Assembly (NCBI GenBank): GCA_009193035.1
Contig: SWDT01000058.1
Span: forward strand, 558,001 to 622,000
Origin: Halicephalobus mephisto
Lineage: Eukaryota; Nematoda; Chromadorea; Rhabditida; Panagrolaimidae
Reading direction: 5' to 3'
Length of the DNA stretch: 64,000 bases
The notes beneath the pieces are model-generated. The model did no database searches and was not told the origin of the DNA. It was given only the letters and a program-made list of their open reading frames with translations. The translations under genes were made by a program, and so were the position numbers. Below, piece after piece: positions 37,160 to 48,569 of the stretch (its first letter is position 1; the number at the start of each line of letters is the position of its first letter).

Positions 37160-37375
37160 TTTTAAACTTAAAAAATAAATTTAAAAAAAAATAAAAATCA
37201 TTAAAAATAAATTCATAAAAAAAATAAAAATCATTAAAAACAAATTTATAAAAAAATAAAAATTATTAAAAATAAATTTATAAAAAAATAAAAATTATTA
37301 AAAATAAATTTATAAAAAAAATAAAAATTATTAAAAATAAAAATTATTAAAAATGAATTTATAAAAAATAAAATT
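37160..37375. repeat. about 30-bp AT-rich tandem array
   Basis: TTATAAAAAAATAAAAATTA then TTAAAAATAAAT is repeated about seven times. Confidence 0.7.
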
Positions 37376-37999
37376 AACATTCGTCTCAAGACCGAAGTTG
37401 AACGACCAGATCCGATTCCTTGATGACTTTACAAGCACTTAAGACTTCTAACTAGAACAAAATAGATCTTTGTTATGTTTACTACTTTCTCAGAAACCTT
37501 TTGATACAGTAAAACCACAATCTAAAGGCTGTCAAGATTCAAGAAAAACAATCAAGCTGAATATCGGCGAAACCAAAGCAATGGTTTCCGTTTCTCGTTC
37601 TTGCAAACAAGAAAGTTTTTGAAAAAAGCTGAAAACGAGAATGGGTACGAATTCGAAGCGGATCTCTGTCGCCGTTCCGATCGCGAGAGAGAGCTGACAG
37701 GATCGGTTCACGGGGATTGAAGTGCTCCACAAAAGCCAAAATCCATAATTTATCAAATGTCATTTTCTGTTTCAAAATAAAAAGACAATTGATAGAAATA
37801 TGATCGTTTTGTCTTCAAAAATATCGAATTTAAAAGTAAAAATTAGTTCAAAAATAATAAACAACAACATACCATTGTAAAAGTTACCGTATTTGCTCTA
37901 TTTGAACCACATCTCAAGATATCAATCGAAAAATAGCGGCACATATGCCAAAAATACGGTAAATACGGTAAATACGAATAATTTCAAAGTTATCTCGTC

Positions 38000-38620
38000 A
38001 CGAATTTCGAGGAGATTTTAGATACTGTCTTATTCCACGGATTCAGAAAGATTTAAACGTTTCTAGGGAATTCTGGAAGGCTACATAAGCTTGCAAGAGA
38101 TTCTCGGAGAATCCAGAACCTATTTTCAAATTATCGAAAATCCTAAAAATTTCCACACATAAGAAATGTAATTTTTGGTTTTTAACAACTGCGAAATGTG
38201 ACACAATCGTCACTTTTTTCATAAATATTTGACTTTTGAAATGAAAATTAGGATTTAATAGTGACGATTTGCATTTGTCAATATACCAAAAGTTACACTT
38301 TTTGTGAGTAAGAAATCCTCAAAAGTTACAGAAATTTATATAAAATTACCGAAAATTCCAGAGTCTCCTGAATTCAGGACGATTCTAGAACTATCCATTG
38401 AATTCTGGAAGATTCTAAAAAATTCAACGAGATCTTAGAAGGTGGTACTAGATTCTAGAAACCCCTACAGAATCCTAAGTTAAACAAGTTTCAACTAGAT
38501 TCTGAAAGTCTCCAAAAATGTCCATAAGCTCCTACAAGCCTTCAGAAGATTTCAAAACATCTGAGAACTTTTACTCGATTCTGAAAAATTCTAGAATCTT
38601 ATGTAAAATTTCAACTGAAT
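38000..38620. repeat. TTCTAGAA-rich degenerate array, split by a MITE
   Basis: It contains GATTCTAGAAC, GATTCTAGAAACC, GAATTCTGGAAGATTCTA and similar words. The MITE at 38152-38310 lies within it. Confidence 0.55.
38152..38310. mobile_element. TACACAAAAA-ended MITE
   Basis: Internal TTTTTAACAACTGCGAAATG, GTGACACAATCGTCAC and AATAGTGACGATTT match the copies at 13531 and 25448. The ends are slightly worn. Confidence 0.75.
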
Positions 38621-39019
38621 TATGTATTTTAATATGTAAAAAATCATTCAAAAACTCTAAATTACAAAAATTAAATAAAATATATTGTAAACATTATATT
38701 CAATTTTTTGGAATTAGATTTGAATTTCTGGTAATTTATCCCTTTCGATATTCAGCGACCTAGAAGTGGTGAAAGGACTAGATGTCAAACGGTGTAACCC
38801 AGGTACTCGAAACCGACGGTTACTGTATCACCAGGGTCTAGGACAGAAGGTCGCAAATGATGGATTAATACTTGAGTTTATTTTTAAAATCCCAAAAACT
38901 ATGGAGCTAATGACGTGGGACTACAGCCGAGCCTAACCAACCAACTGTTAGTATAAACTGGTTAAAAACACCAAAAAACAGTAATCATCCACATATACGG
39001 TATTCAAAATTGACCGAAC

Positions 39020-39090
39020 AACGATGACAATAATGACAATAATGACAATGATGACAACGATGACAACGATGACAATGATGACAATGATAA
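39020..39090. repeat. 9-bp microsatellite TGACAATGA
   Basis: About eight units of TGACAATAA, TGACAATGA or TGACAACGA. Confidence 0.9.
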
Positions 39091-40019
39091 AGAAAATTTC
39101 ATTATGATTGCAATAAAACTGGACGCGAAACATTTGCAAATTTATGCGATCCGCTTCAAATCCTTATCCCCAATGTTCGAAACACGCAGTGACCAGAGAA
39201 GACATCTTCAAGGAAGATCTACTAACTAATCGATCACAGTATGACCGAGTTTGAGATATAATTAATTTCGAAATTTAAAAATGCCAAAACTGAATTTTCT
39301 TATCATAATAAAAAATAAATTTTAACCTTGAAAAAAATAATTTTTAAGATTGTTTTCGATGTTTTTTTTTGAAGAAAAAATTCGAAAAATATTTAGAATC
39401 CATCGAAAATAACAACTTTATTGTTCGCGTCGAAATCAAAGTTGAACAATTAAGTTTGTTAATTTAAAAATTTGTCCATCGAAAATTAAAAATTACTTTT
39501 TAGGAACCAAAAGTTCAGATCAAGGAAATAACTAAAATTGCCTTCGATTTAAATAAATATTGCAAAAGTCAAAAATGGCCAATTACAAAAATAATCTTTG
39601 AAAATTTTGGTTCACAATGGAAATTGAGGAATTTATCAGAAGAAAAAAGGAATCAGGAACAGGTTCAGAATTGATTTGGTTTTTCATTTTTTCGGGGAAG
39701 TGAGCTGATGACGACAAAGATGTCCGACCACAAAAGACAGACAAGTCAAGGTGATGGGAAAGTCGGGCGGAATTTTGAATGGACCGCCGATTGATCTTTG
39801 GGGTCTTCATGAGGACCACAGTAAACTATAAAGTTCCTTCAGAAAAGTTCAAATTTAAATTCGCTATAATTTAAAAGATAATTGATGAGTTTTCACCGTT
39901 TTAGTTTTATTTGACCTAGATAATCTTCTTGCTTTATTTGTGATCAAACTTTTGTAAAATTAAAGATGGACTTTTTTTAAAATAAAAAAAACTTTGTTTT
40001 TCAAAAATAAATAAATTTC

Positions 40020-40860
40020 AGAACAATACCAAAATGTAAAAAGCATTTTTTATGTCACAGGGAACACTTTTCACTCATCGAAAATAAGTCACTTCAGCTT
40101 TGGGACAGAACGCCAAAATTCGGAAATTACTTTCTAAACATATGGAGAACAATTTTTATTCCTTAGAAATTAGTCAAGTAACTTTTAGAACAGAACGCCA
40201 AGTTTTAAATTATTTTTACAATGTCACGGGGAACACTTTTCACTCATCGAAAATAAGTCACTTAAGCTTTGGGACAGAACGCCAAAATTCGGAAATTACT
40301 TTCTAAACATATGGAGAACAATTTTTATTCCTTAGAAATTAGTCAAATAACTTTTAGAACAGAAGGCCAAGTTTTAAATTATTTTTACAATGTCACGGGG
40401 AACACTTTTCACTCATCGAAAATAAGTCACTTAAGCTTTGAGACAGAACGCCAAAATTCGGAAATTACTTTCTAAACATATGGAGAACAATTTTCACTAT
40501 TTAGAAACAAATATCTTTCAGAACAGAACGCCAAGTTTTGAAAGCTGTTCTTCTGAAATAGTAGGGAACACTTCAGTTTTCGGCAATAAGTCAACTTAGG
40601 TCAGGAACAGAACGCCAAAAACTTAAATTTTCTTCATGATGTCATGAAAAATACTTTTCTTTTTTAAATGTATTAAATTTTGGAACAAATCGCCCAGGAT
40701 CGAAAGCTGGTTTTGGGACGTAAAAGAAATCTTTATGATGAATTGTCTTCAAAATCGTTTTTAATTTTATCGTTTTGGATACGAAACAAAACAGAAAGTT
40801 GATTTCAGTCTCGTAAAAAAGAACCAAAACTCATTCAATATTATCCGAAATAATTTAAAA
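40020..40860. repeat. 169-bp higher-order satellite of the GGGAACACTTTTC family
   Basis: Near-identical units repeat every 169 bases (the same ATG frame begins at 40100 and 40269). Each is built from two diverged subunits of about 85 bases with GGGGAACACTTTTCACTCAT, TTTGGGACAGAACGCCAAAA and ACATATGGAGAACAATTTTT. The array decays into single units and the tail TTTTATCGTTTTGGATACGA. Confidence 0.85.
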
Positions 40861-41310
40861 TTTTTCAATTTTGAATTACTTTAAAAAATCAAAAATTTCT
40901 AAAATTGACTTTAAAGTGTCGTTACAGTATGAATTTTTTTATTTTTATTACTTAAATAAAAATAAAAAATAAATTTGATAATTGGTCTTTAATTTCGACA
41001 TAAAAAATAATTTTTATATTTAAAAATCGTTTTTGTATTTCACATATAAAATAAGAAAATTTAATTTTTAAAAATTCTTAGTTTCCGATTTCAGTTACCG
41101 TATAAAAATCAAGAAAAACCATCGTTCGCGTCGGGACCAAAATCGAACAACCACGTTTTTTTAAATTTCGATTTTTATTCATTTCAAAATTTTAGGATTA
41201 TTCTAATTTCAACAAAAAATTAATTTTCAAAACAAGTTAGTATCGAAAATGAAAAATCTCAATTCACCGTACTCAGGCCCAGAACTCGTGAAAAACAAAA
41301 CGAACAACTT

Positions 41311-41428
41311 CCACCTCATAAACGAAGGAAAAACTGATTCCATTTTATAAAAGGAAAAACTGATTCCATTTTATAAAAGGAAAAACTGATTCCACCTCAT
41401 AAACGAAGGAAAAACTGATTCCACCTCG
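41311..41428. repeat. 26/29-bp minisatellite, four units
   Basis: AAGGAAAAACTGATTCCA recurs four times, separated by either TTTTATAA or CCTCATAAACG. Confidence 0.85.
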
Positions 41429-42215
41429 ACTGTCAGGAGACTCGTTCCGATTGCGCAAAAACGGGTCCTTTATCTGGCGCTAGATCTAGGAATTTTCAGA
41501 GGTCGCTCCAGAATCCCAGGTAAATTCAATTTTCATCGATTTCAGACAAAATTTAAAAACAAAAATTTTTATTCTAAAAGTAATTCGAAAAATTCTTAAA
41601 TATTTATTGTTTTAAGACCAAAATCCAACTTAATGTTCTTCAAGGTACAGGAAACCAGGACGGACAGATGTTATCTCCGAAAAGTTTGAAAATCAAACAC
41701 AAATCGACAGTTTTAGATTGGCAAATTTCCTCGTGGACCTTTATACTTTCTAGTTTTCTAAATAATCAATTTTCAAAGTTCTATTTACTGAAAAATCGAA
41801 AAAATTCAAAGTTTTCAAATTCTAGAAAATTCAAAAAAATAAATTTTTTCAAAATACGTTAATTTTGTGATTTTCAACATTTATGAAATTTTTCATCTTT
41901 AACCTTTAACCCCCGAAAACAGAAAATTACATACAATATTTACTTCGATTTAAAAGTTCTAGATTTATCTAGACAAAATACAATTCCAAAACATCAACGG
42001 AAAATCTGTAAAATTACTTTTGGATCGTGGTTGAGGATTCTGATCCACGTGGAGATGAGAAATAAATAAAAATTAGTTTTTTTGTATCTCGTGCCTCCGG
42101 CTCAATAAATCAATAATTATTACGCAATTCACTTAATTTCCCGCCAACCCACAACCATAAATCCTCCATTGACCCTCAGGGTATTTCCCTTCAGGACCAA
42201 CGACTGCACAACTAT

Positions 42216-42560
42216 TGTTCCCTCTCCATTCCACTAGATTTACCTCATTTCTTTCTTTTTTATATTAATTTTTCAATATTTAAATTAATTCAATATTTCA
42301 ATTTAAAAAAGAAATATTAATTTAGAAAGAATTTCGAAATCAGTGAGAATTGAAAAAGGAAAAAAAAAACAGGGAGCAAACGCCGCTGAGGAGCTGTAGG
42401 AGATTTCCTCCCCCTCCATTCCACTAGATTTACCTCATTTATTTCTTTTTTATATTAATTTTTTAACAATTAAATTAATTCATTATTTCAATTTAAAAAA
42501 ATATTAATTTAAAAAGAATGTCGAAATCAATACAGATCGAAAAAGAAAGAAAACGAGGAG
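42216..42560. repeat. about 190-bp direct repeat, two copies
   Basis: Both copies have CTCCATTCCACTAGATTTAC, TTTTTTATATTAATTTTT and an AAAGAAAAAACAGGGAGCAA-like end. Confidence 0.75.
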
Positions 42561-42679
42561 CAACTGTCATACAGCCAGATCCAACAACTACATAATTACG
42601 AAATCATAAAGCTAGAATTTTGAATTATTTTAATTTTCAAAAATTCCTTTCAACAAAGTTCATACTTGTTAAAACTTCT

Positions 42680-44010
42680 TCTGTTTAAACATTCCTGAAT
42701 CATAATCTCCATCTTGGGGTATTTGTGAATAATCTTCAAAATTTGTACCCATGTTGTATATGAAAGTTACGGTATTTGGGATTCCCTATTTTTTATAGAT
42801 GTTTCATTTGAAATAACTACAAGGTAAATTTGATATCAATATTTCGAAACTTCTTGATCAAGTACTAATTTATAAGGTTTGGGATTATATCTACAGATAT
42901 ATAAAGTTTGTTTGATGCACATAATGGATGTAAGTTGTGATTTTTAAGGTCTCTTATCTTTTATGACTGTTAATTCCGAAACTATTGTGAAATAAACTTG
43001 ATATGAACATTCTAAGGATTTGTCGATGACGTAAGCATCGATGCCGATTGACGAAGGAGTTCTAAGAATTCTTCACAGTAATTTTCGGTTGCCATAACTG
43101 CGGCAATATTATTTGTATTGTTTTTCTATCTATTTTTAAAGACGCTTAAAATTTTGAATCATTGGGATAAGTTGTGAAAAAAGAAGAATTTCTTTTCAGA
43201 AGCAACATGAATCAAACGGCGTCCAAGAAGCTCTTTCTATAAAAACTTCAGGCCGGAAGTCTGAAGGAGACCCAATTCTTCCATGGCCCGAGGCGCGTTT
43301 GTAGTTTATACTGTATCCCTTGTATTGATTGTATTGTAATTGTTATAATATCGATTACGAATCAGTTTAATTATCCGAGTTTGAGGTATAATCAATAAAC
43401 TCTCTGCTTACAACTCTCACACCATACATCCCTGATTGTCAGCACAGAACTACCAACTGATTATTTATTTTCTGAATTTAGAACTATATCTACAAACAAC
43501 ACTCATTTTAGATATAGTAAGTGTAAGTTACAATATATAAGATTTTATGTCTTCTAGATCTACTTTTTCTGAGATATCTGCAAAACAAATTTGATACCAA
43601 TATCTTAGGAACTTCTGATTTACTACTAACTTGTTAAATATATACACACCTAGAACTGATTTTACACGCAAAATGAATGTAAACCGCGATATATAAGATC
43701 TTATGTCTTCTGTATCTACTTCATCTAAAATATCTACAAAACAAGTTTAGCTGCATAATTTTAAGTTCCCAATCAAACATTTATTTACCAGATTCACTAC
43801 CGGGTCCTCACACAACTAAAGCCAATTTGACATAAAATAAACATGAATTACGATTTCTAAGATCCTATATCTTCCAAATCTGCTTCATTTAAACACGCAG
43901 TCAATTCCGCATTCCGAGTTTCCAATCTGCTATCAACTTACTAGATCTAGGACTGGATCCACAAACGAAAGTAAATCCGATAACTTATGTAGATATAAAA
44001 TCAAAATAAA
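42680..44010. repeat. about 160-bp degenerate tandem repeat interrupted at 43020-43440
   Basis: Units with AAACAAATTTGATACCAATA, CTTCTGATTTACTA, GATTTTATGTCTTCTAGATC and similar words occur at about 42760-43020 and 43450-44000. The intervening 420 bases are unrelated and GC-richer. Confidence 0.6.
43364..43385 (+). other. SL1-like sequence followed by a GT
   Basis: GTTTAATTATCCGAGTTTGA plus G resembles SL1 at 19 of 22 positions over the whole leader and is followed by GTATAA. No Sm-binding site is visible downstream. A shorter relative (ACCGAGTTTGAG) is at 39243-39254. Confidence 0.45.
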
Positions 44011-44122
44011 TGTTGAAATTGTTTAAAACTTTGCAATTTCCGAAAAATAAAGTTGATAAAAAATAAGCATTTCATTTTTTACCGATACCGATCAAAAAAA
44101 ATTGTTTTAATTCATGTTTAAA

Positions 44123-44442
44123 CTTCGGTAGTACAATGGTAGTATACGTGACAGTAAAGTTACGAGACTGGGGTTCGATTCCCGACCGAAGACTGCAGAT
44201 CCAGGCCTTGCCAGCCGCAATCTGACTACAAACGGCTAAGACGCACTCATCAAAGAAAAAAGCGAGGTCAGAAGGACCAAAAAGACGATTCTAGTATGAG
44301 GAAGGATTTCCTGAAGATGATTCTAGTAAGAGAGGAATTCCCTGAAGATGATCAGAAAGGTTGAACAATAGAGGAGTCCAAGCTTGAGTATATAATGTTG
44401 TAAATCCTATATTGTAATTGCTTTGAAAATGTTCGATAAAGT
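44123..44442 (+). mobile_element. tRNA-derived SINE, plus-strand copy with target-site duplication
   Basis: The first 69 bases fold as a tRNA: acceptor CTTCGGT/ACCGAAG (perfect), D stem TAC/GTA, and T arm TGGGGTTCGATTCCCGA. The A box (TAGTACAATGG) and B box (GGTTCGATTCC) are intact. A 250-base non-tRNA body follows and ends CGATAAAGT with a short A-rich tail. The 14-base flank AATTCATGTTTAAA occurs at 44109-44122 and again at 44454-44467, a clean target-site duplication. A second full copy is at 45710-46029. Confidence 0.9.
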
Positions 44443-44929
44443 GATAAAGAAAAAATTCATGTTTAAAGTATTTCGAAATGAATTTTATAAATTAAAAAAC
44501 ACATATTACTGTACATTACTGTTTTTAGTAACTCCCATTAACCATCCCTAACTGAATTGACCATTTAGGGCCACGAGTTGACCTGATCGAGCCCAAGGGG
44601 TTGTAAAGTATTCTCTGTTTATTTATTCTCCAACTGAAGCTGATTAGCTGCGGAAATTCGTCTTCAAAAGACCCAGTGATCGGACCGACAAATCTGGTGC
44701 CAAATGACCTCGAAAAAGGCGGCCAATCCAAGGAAAGTCATATCCGTTTTTGTTTTTGTAAACTTGCTTTGGCGGACAGGATCAGATTTCACTTATCGTC
44801 GTCTCTACTGGACTTTTCGGAGAGCATGGATCTTAATCCTTGAGTAATCTTCCCCGGTATTTTTTGAAACTATTAACTCATGACAAGTCTTTGTTATTAT
44901 TAATCTTAAAAATTCATTTTTTATAACAT

Positions 44930-45240
44930 CATCTATATTAAATATTATTTTTTATAACATCATCCATTTAAAAAATTTTTTTATAAAAATTATTCACCTT
45001 AAAAAATTCATTTTTTTAATAAAATTATTTATCTTAAAAAATTTATTTTTTTATAAAAATTATTAATCTTAAATATTATTTTTTTATAAAAATTATTCAC
45101 CCTAAAAATTCATTTTTTTATAAAAATTATTCACCTCAAAAAATTAATTTTTTTAATAAAATTATTTATCTTAAAAAATTAATTTTTTTATAAAAATTAT
45201 TCACCCTTAAAAAATTAATTTTTTTATAAAATTATTCATT
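44930..45240. repeat. about 35-bp AT-rich tandem array
   Basis: TTTTTTATAAAAATTATTCA then CCTTAAAAAATTAA is repeated about eight times. Confidence 0.7.
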
Positions 45241-45709
45241 TTCAAAATCTATTTTTATAAGATAACCGTCGAGGATTGGTTTTCTGAAATTAATTTTACA
45301 ACTTATATATCTATCAAAAACTTATTTGTTACTTTTACTAAACTTTTCTAAAATAAAAAATAAATTCTCGGAACTTCAATATCAGAATTTAAAAAAGTAT
45401 TTTCATGATTTCAAAACTATTGCTCATTTTTAAAATAAATAAAATTTCACAAGTTTACTGTATTGAAATATCCAAATCCAGTAATCTTTGATTTTGAAAA
45501 ATTTTACAAACGATAATTTTGTTAAAAATAATTTTCCATTTTTTTGATTATAAAATTCTAATTTTTACAAAACAAAGGTACTAGAACAGTACTTCCGAAA
45601 CACTTCTCATGTTCGACATGATGTCCTCAGGGAATTCCGCGACCCTGCTTTCCTTCCGGGGTCCTTTTCTGTCAGGGCAACAAACAGATCACTTAAATCT
45701 TCCGTTTTT

Positions 45710-46029
45710 ACTTTATCGAACGTTCCCAAAACAATTACAATATAGGATTTACAACTTTATATACTCAAGCTTGGACTCCTCTATTGTTCAACCTTTCTGA
45801 TCATCTTCAGGGAATTCCTCTCTTACTAGAATCATCTTCAGGGAATTCTCCCTCTTACTAGAATCATCTTTTCGGTCCTTCTGACCTCGCTTTTTTCTTT
45901 GATGAGTGCATCTTAGCCGTTTGTAGTCAGATTGCGGCTGGCAAGGGCTGGATCTGCAGTCTTCGGTCGGGAATCGAACCCCAGTCTCGTAACTTTACTG
46001 TCACGTATACTGCCATTGTACTACCGAAG
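45710..46029 (-). mobile_element. tRNA-derived SINE, minus-strand copy with target-site duplication
   Basis: This is the reverse complement of the element at 44123 over its full 320 bases with few differences, mainly in a GAATTCCCTGAAGATGAT direct repeat. The tRNA-like head is at 46029-45961. The flank TAAATCTTCCGTTTT (45694-45708) is repeated as TAAATCTTCTGTTTT at 46030-46044. The two SINEs face each other tail to tail with 1.27 kb between them. Confidence 0.9.
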
Positions 46030-46873
46030 TAAATCTTCTGTTTTAATTTCCAAAATTAAAATCACAAAAATTTATAAATTTTATGTAAAACTAAAATACC
46101 AAAGAAAATTCCGAAATTTCCTAAAATTTAATATTTTCAAACTTTTCCAAATGTAGGTTTTTAAAATTGTTTAAAATCTCAAATTCTAAAAATTTCACAC
46201 TGAGACCATTTCGCAGGAACTTTTATTTTTTACAGTACAATTTTGAAAATATTTGAAATCGAAGATTTTGGAAGTTTCTAGAAAATTCTAAAAATTCGTG
46301 TTAGGACTACTTTGTAACAATATTTTTAATTTTTGTAATAAGATTTAAAAATTTCTAAAAACTTTATTATTAAAAAATTTTTTAAAATTCCCAGAAAATT
46401 CTAAAAATCCGTGTTAGGATCATTTCGTAACAATTTCCACTGAAATTTTCCTGATATTATTTTTAAAACTTTCTGGAATTATATATTTTAAAACTTTTTA
46501 GAAAATTCATATTGAAAATACTTTGTAAAAAATGGAAATTTTTACAATAATATATTTTAACTTTTTTGGTATATTTTCCTGACAGTAAACTGACATTTTG
46601 ACACTTATTTTTGCAAATCTGACATCCATCCCAATCCGTCTGTTCACACAGGCATATCTGGTCAATTGGCCTTTATTACGCTTCCAGCCACTTAAGGTAC
46701 CTCTGTTTTTTGTTTGTTTTTTGTCCTGATCTAAACAGATATGAAACCAGATACGAGTTGCCGTATTTGGAGAGTCTGGCCTGTTTTTCGGACAGAATTG
46801 AAAACATTTTTGGACAGCGGGATCGAGATCATCGATAAGAAACCAGCTACTTGTTAATCATTAAAATTTTCAG

Positions 46874-46990
46874 CGAATTCTGGAAAAAAAAGAAAATCAA
46901 ATTTACCCAAAGTTGCTACAGTACGTGTTCGATCCAGACGAGGTCCTAGAAGCTCTGAAAAGAAGAAGAAGTCCTCCAAAAGTGGGTTAA
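46874..46990 (+). CDS. possible terminal exon of an unrecognised gene
   Basis: After a TTTTCAG acceptor ending at 46873 an open frame of 38 residues (RILEKKENQIYPKLLQYVF, then DPDEVLEALKRRRSPPKVG) runs to a TAA. It is charged and protein-like. Upstream, 46600-46770 holds further short open segments around a possible 42-base intron (GTACCT to AACAG), but I could not join them in phase. A second frame (basic, lysine- and serine-rich) is also open here. Possibly a pseudogene. Confidence 0.25.
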   Translation, partial: RILEKKENQIYPKLLQYVFDPDEVLEALKRRRSPPKVG

Positions 46991-47149
46991 TTTTGAGATT
47001 TCTAAAATCGCATAAAAAATGTTAAATCATTCTAAAAAATTAAAAATTAAAAAAACTAATTCAATAAACATTTAAAATTTCCATAATTTTGCTTTTATTC
47101 AATTTAAACAATCTTATAATTTTATCTACAACAAAATTTTTATTTAAAA

Positions 47150-47730
47150 AAAAGTGGAGAACACTATTCTTCTTTAAAAATAATTTAAATTAACTTCAGG
47201 ACATAACGCTAAAAAGTTTAAGTAGTTTTTTTAAATAATAGGGAACATTTCTTTTTTGAAACTAAATTTTAAAAAAAAGTTGTTGAAATTTGGAAATTAT
47301 TTCTACAACTTGAGAGGGAACACTTTTCATTTTTCGAAATTAAATAAATTAAAAAACAGAAAGTTGAAATTTGAAAATTATTTCTGTGACATGAAAGGGA
47401 ACACTTTTCATTTTTCGAAATTAAATAAATTAAAAAAAAAGAAAATTGTTGAAATTTGGAAATTATTTCTACAAAATGAGAGAGAACACTTTTCATTTTT
47501 CGAAATTAAATAAATTTAAGAACAGAACGCCAAAATTTGACAATTCTACTATATTAGAATAACATTTCTTTCTTCAAAACTAAATAAATTTAAAAAACAG
47601 AAAGTTGAAATTTGAAAATTATTTGTACAATACCAAGAGAACATTTCTTTTTTCAAAACTAAATAGATTTAAAAACAGAACATCGAAAGTTAGAAACTTA
47701 TTTTGAGATATAAGAAAAAAGTTTTGAGAT
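47150..47730. repeat. GGGAACACTTTTC satellite array
   Basis: Units of about 85 bases have GGGAACACTTTTCATTTTTC, GAAATTAAATAAATT, AACAGAAAGTTGAAATTTG and AAAATTATTTCT. The three central copies are very similar. Confidence 0.8.
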
Positions 47731-47954
47731 TCTAGTTATCTTTCGAAAAACATTTTTAAAATAACTTCACATTTTATGAAAAAGATTAAAAATAAGAATT
47801 TTTAAAATTCATAGAATATCTGCAGAATTAAAATAATTTAAAAATTATATTTTTTACAATAATTTTGTGTAATTTTTCAAAATACAGTATAATAATAATT
47901 TTTAAATTTTAAAAATTTTGTTTTATAGTAATTTCGAAACTGTCTATAATTCGA

Positions 47955-48290
47955 AATTGTAGAAGTCTCTAAAAAGTTCTAAAAATTCACATCGAAGTAA
48001 ATTTTATTTTTTATAAATTTATATTTCTAAAATATCTGTACCTAAAATTCCAGAAGTCTCTAAAAAGTTCTAAAAATCCACATCGAAGTAAATTTTATTT
48101 TTTATAAATTTATATTTCCAAAATACCTGTACCTAAAATTCCAGAAATCTCTAAAAAGTTTTAAAAATTCACATGAAAGTAAATTTTATTTTTTATAAAT
48201 TTATATTTCCAAAATACCTGTACCTAAAATTCCAGAAGTCTCTAAAAAGTTCTAAAAATTCACATCGAGGTCATTTTGCAGGTTTATTTT
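47955..48290. repeat. about 92-bp tandem repeat, 3.5 copies
   Basis: Units share CTGTACCTAAAATTCCAGAA, TCTCTAAAAAGTTCTAAAAA and GTAAATTTTATTTTTTATAA. Confidence 0.85.
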
Positions 48291-48569
48291 TCAACTTTTA
48301 TAATTTCCAAAAACTTTTAAATTAATTTCGAGATAATTTTACAATGATTTTTTAATTTCTGTCATTTCCCAACAGTCTCAACCAAAAGTACATCCCTGAG
48401 AAAACTTTCTCGTTTATAAACTTTCGTTGTTTCGATTTTTTACGGAGAGTTTTCGGCTCTTTCGATCTACAATCAGACGAAGGATAGTTTCAAAATCGTT
48501 TTCGCCGCCTTTGGCTCGAATTTTGTTTTTTATTAATTGTAGACTTATTGATAGCAAAATTACCGAAAA

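Larger units (their letters stand above)
31655..48569. other. 17-kb gene-poor, repeat-rich block
   Basis: The recognisable repeats and elements are listed separately. GC-richer islands without a supported gene are at 33000-33110, 33720-33820, 34070-34390, 35040-35230, 37540-37740, 41430-41520, 43020-43300, 44525-44830 and 45600-45690. The stretch 41440-41521 ends in an open frame before a GTAAAT donor and could be a lone exon. I found no complete gene here. Confidence 0.45.

Noticed and set aside
40100..40475. Two nearly identical 68-codon frames (MGQNAKIRKLL...)
   Set aside because: They are successive units of the 169-bp satellite, open by chance and copied with the repeat.
43364..43470. 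SL RNA gene
   Set aside because: Leader-like sequence and GT are present, but I see neither the three stem-loops nor an Sm site.
44123..44191. Functional tRNA gene
   Set aside because: The anticodon loop does not form a normal seven-base loop with U33, and the sequence is the head of a repeated 320-bp element with target-site duplications.
46741..46990. Gene joining an ATG at about 46741 (MKPDTSCRIW...) to the exon after 46873
   Set aside because: The only in-phase join needs a 21-base intron, too short to be spliced.
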